5,210 bases of DNA. It comes from Desulfovibrio sp. GTDB lineage: Bacteria; Desulfobacterota; Desulfovibrionia; Desulfovibrionales; Desulfovibrionaceae. Position numbers and translations under genes: made by a program. Positions within the stretch are counted from its first letter, which is position 1. Each line of letters opens with the position of its first letter. Shown one piece after another: positions 1-5,156 of the stretch. A model generated the notes under the pieces. That model was not told the DNA's origin, ran no database searches, and saw only the letters and a list, made by a program, of their open reading frames with translations. The stretch is from the NCBI GenBank assembly GCA_031275955.1, contig JAISNZ010000144.1:1-5210 (forward strand), given 5' to 3'.

Positions 1-26
1 GTCTGTGGGAAAAACTGGAGGGACAT

Positions 27-121
27 ATGGCAGAGCGCTTGCCCATAGCCATTATCGAACATTTTGAGGACATGCCGGATCCAAGGCAGCAAGCAAAGGT
101 ACTCTATCCACTTTCTGAATT
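27..121 (+). pseudogene. Truncated ISAs1-family transposase, N-terminal stub
   Basis: An ATG at 27 sits 4-5 nt after a good ribosome-binding site (GGAGGG, 17-22). It opens a frame whose first 32 or so residues read like the N-terminal domain that precedes the DDE catalytic domain in ISAs1/H-repeat transposases. The visible signature is an 'HFEDMPDPRQ' segment followed by 'KVLYPLSE'. In intact family members this stretch runs into a hydrophobic 'ILF/LALCAV'-type segment. Here the similarity stops around position 118-122, and the frame continues only because it lies antisense to the membrane-protein gene, giving low-complexity Gly/Gln/Glu-rich translation. The whole catalytic region is missing, so the fragment should be inactive. 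The family call rests on remembered motif resemblance, and the junction is placed only to within a few bases. Confidence 0.66.
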
Positions 122-164
122 TTTGAGTTCATTTGCAAACCAAATATGGTTCATAGTGACCGTT

Positions 165-905
165 TCAGCCCGGAGGGGCGATGAAAAAAAGGCCGAAGGA
201 ATACAGGGAGGCCGGAACGCCCAGGGCGCCGCACAGGGCAAGGGGCGTATCGTCAAGATGGCGGGCGATCCAGAGGACCGCCAGGGCAAGGAGGAGAAGG
301 CAGGCGGCCCAGATCCAGAGGGGCAGGGCAAAAAGGCCAAGGATGCCGGGCTCGCCGAGGGAGACGCGCCACAGACCCGCCAGGGCGTAGCAGAAGCCGG
401 CGGCCATTTGCGGCTGTTCCATCTCTTCCCGGAACTTGCGCAGCAGGGGCAGGAGCAGAGCGGCGAGGAGCAGGGCGGCGCAGAGCAGGAACCAGGCCGG
501 GTCCTGGGGCAGGGGGGCGGCAAAGCGGCTGAGGTGGAAAAAGGCGGCATCCGCCCTCTGGGCGGCGAACCAGAGCAGGGGCGTCGCCAGACCGGCGCCC
601 CAGAGGGTGACATGCCGGACAAGGCCGCCGAGGAGAAGATAGGCCAGGGTGAAGCCGAGAGGGGAAAAGAAGCGCAGGGAGTCCGGCAGAGAGGCGTAGG
701 GGCAGACGTCGATCCCCAGGGCGGCGCCGAGGGTCAGGCAGTTCAGGGCCAGAAAGAGCGGCAGGGCGCAAGGGCGAAAGCGCCTGTGGGCGCGAAAGGC
801 CAGCAGAAAGAAAAGACCGGCGGCCCCCAGAAAGAGGAGGCCCGGAATCAGCTCCGGGAAAAGCGCCGGGACGGCCTGGGAAGCGGAATGGAGATTTTCC
901 TGCAT
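165..905 (-). CDS. Multi-pass membrane protein of unknown function
   Basis: This minus-strand gene encodes 246 aa. The start at 905 is preferred because GAGGA lies 7 nt upstream of the ATG and the protein becomes strongly hydrophobic soon after it. The open frame extends to 1199, but that extra part is Pro/Arg/Ala-rich and looks non-coding. Hydrophobic segments fall near residues 18-37, 45-65, 82-96, 99-115, 137-156, 187-214 and 221-243, with a weaker one at 167-181, suggesting about seven or eight membrane helices. Charged connectors include 'FRAHRRFR' (37-44) and 'RKFREEMEQ' (156-164). There is no signal peptide, nucleotide-binding motif or recognisable catalytic motif, and I do not recognise the family. 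The gene is divergent from the vWA-phosphatase-kinase operon, and its stop lies about 45 bp from the transposase remnant. It could be an accessory membrane component or an unrelated neighbour. The gene is likely real; its function is unknown. Confidence 0.72.
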   Translation of the reverse strand: MQENLHSASQAVPALFPELIPGLLFLGAAGLFFLLAFRAHRRFRPCALPLFLALNCLTLGAALGIDVCPYASLPDSLRFFSPLGFTLAYLLLGGLVRHVTLWGAGLATPLLWFAAQRADAAFFHLSRFAAPLPQDPAWFLLCAALLLAALLLPLLRKFREEMEQPQMAAGFCYALAGLWRVSLGEPGILGLFALPLWIWAACLLLLALAVLWIARHLDDTPLALCGALGVPASLYSFGLFFIAPPG

Positions 906-1071
906 GGGGAGATCCTCGCTGGGGAAACCCGCGGCGCGGGGATGGGTATTTGCCGGGATTAGTTTCTCTCTTTGCGGGAGAAAAAGCAACAGGGCGGACT
1001 CCGTGAAGCCGTCCGGCGGCGGGGCGTTTTCCGCAAGGCGCAAGGATAGAGGGGGCGCAGGGTATGGCCGT

Positions 1072-1087
1072 CGGCGGCAAGCCGCCG
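1072..1087. repeat. Short GC-rich inverted repeat
   Basis: CGGCGGC and GCCGCCG are perfect 7-nt complementary arms separated by AA; a real hairpin would have a CAAG loop. No T-run follows on either strand, so it is not a normal intrinsic terminator. In DNA this GC-rich it could be chance. Confidence 0.4.
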
Positions 1088-1148
1088 GAGCCGCCATCCG
1101 CGGGCGCCGTTTCGCCCGGACGGAAAGGAAAATCGCTCCCGGGAAGCC

Positions 1149-1172
1149 CTCCCGGGGGAATATACCCCGGAG
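1149..1172. promoter_or_regulatory. Imperfect palindrome upstream of the operon promoter
   Basis: CTCC-CGGGG and CCCCGGAG flank an AT-rich GAATATA centre, forming a near-palindrome with one bulged base. It ends 20 bp upstream of the -35 box of the operon promoter, and the CTCCCGGG half also occurs just upstream at 1136-1143. Position and symmetry suit a regulator-binding site, but no regulator gene is present in the window, so an operator role is inference only. Confidence 0.3.
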
Positions 1173-1192
1173 ACAATGGCCCGCCGCGCCGT

Positions 1193-1219
1193 TTGACAAG
1201 CGGATCTGAGCGCTATACT
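1193..1219 (+). promoter_or_regulatory. Sigma70-like promoter for the vWA-phosphatase-kinase operon
   Basis: A perfect TTGACA -35 box (1193-1198) is followed by TATACT (1214-1219), a five-of-six match to the -10 consensus, with a 15-bp spacer. Sliding to TACTAT (1216-1221) gives the ideal 17-bp spacer but a weaker -10. This is the best promoter-like pair seen in the window, and it points at the cassette. Transcription would start near 1226 and leave a leader of about 165 nt before the vWA start codon. Confidence 0.6.
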
Positions 1220-1392
1220 ATGCCCTGTCGCTCGCTGTCCGCCTTATTGGTCAGCCTCAGCGCCTTTGCCGCGCGCCGCCACCCGGATCGTTCCCCTGAC
1301 GGAAGTTTCCGTCTTGCCGGCAGACACGATGCGCCTTTGTCCGGGGCCGGCCGCGCCACGAACGGTCATTCCGGCTTGGGGGGAGCCCGCCC

Positions 1393-2025
1393 ATGAGAAA
1401 GTTGCCTATTTACGTTCTGCTGGACACCTCCGGCTCCATGCGCGGCGAACCCATCGAAGCTGTGCAGTCCGGCCTGCAATCCCTGCTGTCCGGCCTGCGT
1501 CGGGATCCCTATGCCATGGAGACGGTCTACCTGTGCCTGATCACCTTTGACCGGGAAGCGCGGATTTTGGCCCCCCTGACCGAACTCAGCCTGTTCCGGC
1601 TTCCGGAAATTCCTCCGCTGGAGTCGTCTCCCACCAACCTCGGGGAAGCCCTGGAACTGATGTGCGCCTGCTACGACCGGGAAGTCCAGAAGGCCAGTGA
1701 AACGCAAAAGGGCGACTGGCAGCCGTTGGCGGTGGTGCTGACGGACGGCTCGCCCTCCGACACCATGCTTTTCGAGCAAATGTGCGCGAAAATCCGGCAG
1801 TACAGCTTCGCCCATATCATCGGCTGCGCCGCCGGGCCCAAGGCCAGAACCGAGCCGCTGCGCAAGTTCGCCACAGATGTGGTTTCGCTGGAAATGATGG
1901 ACAGCAACGCCTTCGCCAAATTCTGGCAATGGGTTTCCCAGACCGTGAGCCGCCAGAGCCAGACCTCCGATCTGACGCAGGAAGATCTTCCGCCGCCTCC
2001 TCCTGAAATCAAGCTGGCCATATAA
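1393..2025 (+). CDS. terY: TerY-like von Willebrand factor A domain protein
   Basis: This 210-aa cytosolic protein is almost entirely a vWA domain, the usual size for TerY-type proteins. It starts with the hydrophobic first strand 'PIYVLLDTSGSM', which carries the DxSxS part of the metal-ion-dependent adhesion site (D11, S13, S15). The MIDAS is completed by T81 in 'SSPTNLGEAL' and D118 in 'VVLTDGSPSD', so metal binding looks intact. Domains of this type bind a divalent cation and mediate protein-protein contact rather than catalysis. After about residue 185 a short polar tail leads to five consecutive prolines (200-204) and a hydrophobic end, possibly a docking tail. A G-rich ribosome-binding site (1378-1385) lies 7 nt before the ATG. 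The phosphatase starts 36 bp downstream, followed by the kinase, so it is probably the scaffold or phospho-target of a TerY-P triad. The vWA call is very secure; its role is inferred from context. Confidence 0.92.
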   Translation: MRKLPIYVLLDTSGSMRGEPIEAVQSGLQSLLSGLRRDPYAMETVYLCLITFDREARILAPLTELSLFRLPEIPPLESSPTNLGEALELMCACYDREVQKASETQKGDWQPLAVVLTDGSPSDTMLFEQMCAKIRQYSFAHIIGCAAGPKARTEPLRKFATDVVSLEMMDSNAFAKFWQWVSQTVSRQSQTSDLTQEDLPPPPPEIKLAI

Positions 2026-2061
2026 CAGGGAAACCGTCATGCTTCAGGAGGCCGGCGATCC

Positions 2062-3519
2062 ATGAGCGACCAGGAAAGGAACGAGACCCCGTCGGCCGGG
2101 ACCGTTGCTGCCCGGGGCGAAGGCGCCGCGGCAGGCGGGCCGGAAATGGCCGCCGCGGAGCCCGCGGATCCCGCCGGCCCCACGATCTGTCTCTGGCTCC
2201 GTCTCCAGGGCGGTTGCTGGGACCAGCGGCTTCACAACACGCTGAAAAAAATCATCGCACAGGCTCCGCCGCTTCTGGGGGCCGTGGGCAAGGAATTTTC
2301 CTGTGAGCTTGATCTCAGCGTGGACAAATATTTTTCCCTGACGCTGTCGCATGCCTCCGGGTTCTTCGCGGAAAGCGGCCTGGAGCTGGACTTCCGGAAC
2401 CCAAAAATCCATCTATCCGGAATTCCCAAGGCCGGTTTCGACGGTCCGCTGACCTTTCTTATCCGGGACGACGGATCCGATCGCATGCTCTCCCTGGAGA
2501 AGCCGCTGTATATAGCCGCCGATCCGCGCACTCTGTGGCGGGATCTGCCGGTGGAGGACGACGAGGGGTATCCCGTCCCCGACGAGGCAGTGGAGGCGCG
2601 TTTCCTGGACCTGACAGGCAAGGTCTTTCTGGCCGCCAGCTGCCGCGGCCGTTACCACGCCCACGCGGCCAGGCCGCGCGACGACAGCTTCGCCCTGGAT
2701 ATCGACCCGGACACAGGCTGGCACTTCATCGCCGTAGCCGATGGCGCGGGCAGCGCCAAATTCGCCCGGAAAGGCTCGGAACTGGCCTGCGCGACGGTTA
2801 TCCGCAGCCTTCGCGCCGATCTGGCCGCCCAGGACGAAGATATCGCGGGGCAGGAAGATCGCCTGCGGGACTGGAAGCGGCAATGCGCCGCGGGCGGAGA
2901 CAGCGACCCGGAGCGCGACAGGGACTTTAACTCCGGGCTGAAATTTGACGCCATCGTCCACCGGGCCGTATACGCCGCCTATCAAGCCATCTCCGGGGAA
3001 GCGCGGCGGAAGGGGGCGGCCGTGCGCGACTACCACACGACCCTGCTCTGCGCGGCCTTCCGGAAATTTTCCTTCGGCTATTTTTTCCTCTGTTACTGGG
3101 TCGGCGACGGGGCCATGGCCCTGTACAACGGGAACGGCGGCGTGCTGGTGCCGGGCATTCCGGACGGCGGCGAGTTCGCCGGGCAGACCCGCTTTTTGAC
3201 CATGAAGGAAGAAATCGAGGCCGAGGCCATCCGCCGCAGGACGCGCTGCGCCTTTGCCGAGGATTTCGAGGCCCTGCTCCTGATGACCGACGGAGTCTCC
3301 GACCCTTTTTTCCCCGCGGAAAAGGACGTGGCCGGCGCGGAAAACTGGCATGCCTTCTGGCAGAAAACCCTGCGGCGCGGCTTTGAGGACAATCCCGGCT
3401 GCCCCCGGGTCTTTGACGCTTCCCTGCCGCCGGAGGAAAGGGCGCGCGCCCTGCGGAAATGGCTGGACTTCTGGTCGCGGGGCAACCACGACGACAGAAC
3501 GCTTGTCCTTGTCCTGTAA
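2062..3519 (+). CDS. PP2C-family serine/threonine phosphatase of the TerY-P triad
   Basis: This 485-aa protein should remove phosphate from Ser/Thr residues using two bound metal ions. The catalytic domain spans about residues 190-485 and shows the PP2C motifs in order: 'RPRDDSF' (204-210; D207/D208), 'VADGAGSAKF' (225-234; D227, G228), 'YHTTLLC' (324-330), 'VGDGAMALY' (347-355), 'LLMTDGVSD' (406-414; D410) and 'HDDRTLVLVL' (476-485; D478). The metal-binding acidic residues all appear present, so it should be active. It belongs to the PP2C_2-like branch. A long Ala/Gly/Glu-rich stretch (1-40) and an extra domain (about 41-150) precede the catalytic part. Residues 105-135 of the extra domain resemble a small Ig-like beta-sandwich ('HLSGIPKAG'). 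AGGAG (2046-2050) lies 11 nt before the ATG. It is 36 bp after the vWA gene and presumably co-transcribed. It most likely opposes the downstream kinase. Confidence 0.9.
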   Translation: MSDQERNETPSAGTVAARGEGAAAGGPEMAAAEPADPAGPTICLWLRLQGGCWDQRLHNTLKKIIAQAPPLLGAVGKEFSCELDLSVDKYFSLTLSHASGFFAESGLELDFRNPKIHLSGIPKAGFDGPLTFLIRDDGSDRMLSLEKPLYIAADPRTLWRDLPVEDDEGYPVPDEAVEARFLDLTGKVFLAASCRGRYHAHAARPRDDSFALDIDPDTGWHFIAVADGAGSAKFARKGSELACATVIRSLRADLAAQDEDIAGQEDRLRDWKRQCAAGGDSDPERDRDFNSGLKFDAIVHRAVYAAYQAISGEARRKGAAVRDYHTTLLCAAFRKFSFGYFFLCYWVGDGAMALYNGNGGVLVPGIPDGGEFAGQTRFLTMKEEIEAEAIRRRTRCAFAEDFEALLLMTDGVSDPFFPAEKDVAGAENWHAFWQKTLRRGFEDNPGCPRVFDASLPPEERARALRKWLDFWSRGNHDDRTLVLVL

Positions 3520-3528
3520 TTCGAATTT

Positions 3529-3562
3529 CAGATCACAACCGCATCCATGCGGTTGTGATCTG
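3529..3562. repeat. Perfect palindrome between phosphatase and kinase genes
   Basis: CAGATCACAACCGCAT is followed by CC and then its exact reverse complement, giving 16-bp arms with a 2-nt centre; a hairpin would have a stem of about 15 bp with a TCCA loop. It begins 9 bp after the phosphatase stop codon. No T-run follows, so it is not a canonical intrinsic terminator, although it could still pause transcription, protect mRNA ends or bind a dimeric regulator. It could also be a dispersed palindromic (REP-like) repeat. The symmetry is certain; the role is open. Confidence 0.9.
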
Positions 3563-3566
3563 TATG

Positions 3567-3596
3567 AGGACATATTTGGTTTGGAAAGGGAATAAT
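3567..3596 (+). promoter_or_regulatory. Weak possible internal promoter for the kinase gene
   Basis: AGGACA (3567-3572, four of six to TTGACA) and AATAAT (3591-3596, five of six to TATAAT) are separated by 18 bp in a locally AT-rich stretch. They lie 45 bp upstream of the kinase start and directly after the palindrome. This could give kinase expression independent of the upstream promoter. The match is modest and may be fortuitous. Confidence 0.28.
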
Positions 3597-3640
3597 GTGT
3601 TCGCCGTGTTTCTTTCTGCAACCCCGAAAAGGCGCGCCCG

Positions 3641-5119
3641 ATGCATCCTGTGGTAAGGCTCAAGGCCACCGACGGCAGCACGGTGGAATTCGTCAATCAA
3701 GATCCCCGCCAGGGTGGGGTGAAGGATGTCTTTTTCGACCCCAACCGCCAGTATGCCGTGGCTTTTTTCCGCAAACGCCTGGACCAGGCGGGACTGGATC
3801 GCATCGAACGACTGGTCGGCCAGTACCGGCAGGGCATTTTCGGGCAGTTCGGGGCCGAGTACTGGCATTCCCTGTTCCGCTGGCCCGAGCGCATCGTGCG
3901 CCATGAAGGCCGCGTGGGCGTCGTGGTGCCCTTTTACGAGCCGAAATTCTTTTTCGGACCGGATACCCCCCTGGACGGAGTGGAGAAAGACGGCAAGTGG
4001 TTCGCTTCAGCGAAAAACTTCAACCGGTTCGTGCCTGATCAGGAAAAAGGCAGCCTGCTGGGATACCTGCGCATCGGTCTCAGCCTCAGCCGGGCCGTCA
4101 GGCGGCTGCACGCGGCGGGACTGGCCCATTCCGATCTTTCCTATAAAAACTGCCTGGTGGACCCTTCCTCGGGCAGCGCCTGCATCATCGACATTGACGG
4201 CCTCGTCGTCCCCAACCTGTTCCCGCCCGATGTGCTGGGCACGCCGGATTTCATCGCGCCCGAAGTGGTGGCGACGCTCGGCCTGCCCATGGATCATCCC
4301 GACCGCCGCCATCCCCGGCGCGAAACGGACCAGCACGCGCTGGCGGTGCTCATCTATCAGTATCTCCTCCACCGCCACCCGTTACGCGGCGGAAAAATAT
4401 ACAGCCAGGACACCGACGAGCAGGACCGTCTGGAAATGGGAGAAAAGGCGCTGTTCATCGAACACCCGGCCGATGCCTCCAACCGCTGCCGCATCCAGGA
4501 GGGCGACAAGGATTTTCTGCCCTGGGTGGATACCGGCAAACTCCCGTACACCATAACCGGCCCGTACCTGAAAGAGCTTTTCGACCAGGCCTTTATCACC
4601 GGGCTGCATCAGCCGCAGCAGCGGCCCACGGCCGACGACTGGGAAGAGGCCCTGGTGAAAACCTGCGATCTTGTCCAGCCGTGCCTGAATCCCCGGTGCG
4701 TCAAGGGCTGGTACGTATTCGACAACTCCACCCGTCCGGTCTGCCCCTATTGCGGCACTCCTTTCCGCGGGCAGCTCCCGGTTCTGGATTTCTATTCCAG
4801 CCGCAACGGGCGGGATTTCCGCCCCGACGGGCACCGCCTGATGGTCTACCCCAATCAGTATCTCTATCCCTGGCACGTCAGCCGGACCATCTTTCCCAAC
4901 GAGCGGCTGGCCGAAAAGGATAAAAAACCGGTGGGATACTTTGCCTTGCACAAAAACCGCTGGATTTTCGTCAACCAGACGCTGACCGGCCTCAAGGACC
5001 TGACCGGCGACAGGCTGATTCCTCTCAACGGATTCGTGGAACTGAAGGACGGCACGAAGCTGTCGCTCTCTCCAGAACAGGACGGCCGGCTGGTCCATGT
5101 TTCCCTGGTGAGCGCCTGA
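3641..5119 (+). CDS. Ser/Thr protein kinase with C-terminal zinc ribbon and FHA-like domain
   Basis: This 492-aa cytosolic protein should phosphorylate Ser/Thr on a partner. The kinase domain covers about residues 1-345. It has a degenerate glycine loop 'QGGVKDVFF' (24-32), a candidate ATP-anchoring Lys at K45 after 'AVAFFR', a catalytic loop 'HSDLSYKN' (163-170; D165, N170), a DFG equivalent 'DIDG' (184-187), the APE motif (206-208), 'TDQHALAVLIY' (229-239) and the late conserved Arg in 'RPTADDWEEAL' (R328). Core catalytic residues are kept, but HRD is HSD and DFG is DID-G. Next comes a zinc ribbon, CX4C (C348, C353) and CX2C (C368, C371). The final 110 or so residues are strand-rich ('GYFALHKNRWIFVN', then 'VELKDGTKLSL') and resemble an FHA-type fold. 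AAAAGG about 9 nt upstream of the ATG is a modest ribosome-binding site. It is the third gene of the triad, 121 bp after the phosphatase. Kinase and zinc-ribbon calls are firm; the FHA-like call is tentative. Confidence 0.9.
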   Translation: MHPVVRLKATDGSTVEFVNQDPRQGGVKDVFFDPNRQYAVAFFRKRLDQAGLDRIERLVGQYRQGIFGQFGAEYWHSLFRWPERIVRHEGRVGVVVPFYEPKFFFGPDTPLDGVEKDGKWFASAKNFNRFVPDQEKGSLLGYLRIGLSLSRAVRRLHAAGLAHSDLSYKNCLVDPSSGSACIIDIDGLVVPNLFPPDVLGTPDFIAPEVVATLGLPMDHPDRRHPRRETDQHALAVLIYQYLLHRHPLRGGKIYSQDTDEQDRLEMGEKALFIEHPADASNRCRIQEGDKDFLPWVDTGKLPYTITGPYLKELFDQAFITGLHQPQQRPTADDWEEALVKTCDLVQPCLNPRCVKGWYVFDNSTRPVCPYCGTPFRGQLPVLDFYSSRNGRDFRPDGHRLMVYPNQYLYPWHVSRTIFPNERLAEKDKKPVGYFALHKNRWIFVNQTLTGLKDLTGDRLIPLNGFVELKDGTKLSLSPEQDGRLVHVSLVSA

Positions 5120-5121
5120 AC

Positions 5122-5156
5122 GGGGGCGGGGGGGGCCGGTGGCCCCCCCCCCCCCC
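5122..5156 (+). terminator. Possible hairpin terminator after the kinase gene
   Basis: Right after the kinase stop, G8-CC and GG-C8 form a 10-bp stem around a GGT loop (5128-5150). It can extend by five more G:C pairs past one C:C mismatch (5122-5156). Position and strength suit an operon terminator, but the usual T-run is missing: the stem runs into extra Cs and GGGTTAACC. The unusually long C run (15) raises the possibility that the true sequence is shorter and followed by Ts. Confidence 0.4.

Larger units (their letters stand above)
906..1392. other. Divergent intergenic region with leader of the TerY operon
   Basis: These 487 bp separate the minus-strand membrane-protein gene from the plus-strand vWA gene. 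Frames are open here on both strands, but their translations are Arg/Pro/Gly/Ala-rich without domain-like character, so I see no credible gene. The region does contain GC-rich inverted repeats (1072-1087 and 1149-1172), a direct repeat of CTCCCGGG (1136-1143 and 1149-1156), and a sigma70-like promoter (1193-1219). The promoter would leave a leader of about 165 nt before the vWA start. No clear promoter for the membrane gene was found on the minus strand. No riboswitch or tRNA was recognised. Confidence 0.6.

Noticed and set aside
122..962. Continuation of the transposase frame as a long plus-strand Gly/Gln/Glu-rich protein
   Set aside because: It is antisense to the hydrophobic membrane-protein gene; its low-complexity composition is what the opposite strand of Leu/Ala/Pro-rich codons gives, and no transposase similarity persists.
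906..1199. N-terminal extension of the membrane protein to an upstream ATG at 1199
   Set aside because: The added 98 residues are Arg/Pro/Ala-rich without domain character, while the ATG at 905 has a well-placed GAGGA and is followed by the first membrane segment.
1220..1396. Small plus-strand frame of 58 codons overlapping the vWA start by ATGA
   Set aside because: Its ATG lies at the predicted -10 region, upstream of the expected transcription start, has no ribosome-binding site, and the peptide is Arg/Gly/Ala-rich; the overlap is most likely coincidental.
1366..2040. Minus-strand open frame opposite the vWA gene
   Set aside because: Shadow of the intact vWA coding sequence; no recognisable motifs and typical of antisense frames in GC-rich DNA.
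3529..3562. Intrinsic terminator call for the palindrome
   Set aside because: The stem is AT-mixed and is followed by TATGAGGAC rather than a T-run, so it does not meet the usual terminator pattern on either strand.
2413..3696. Long minus-strand open frame (427 codons) opposite the phosphatase
   Set aside because: It runs antisense to the PP2C motifs and across the intergenic palindrome, has Gly/Val/Ala-rich composition without domains, and no plausible ribosome-binding site was noted.
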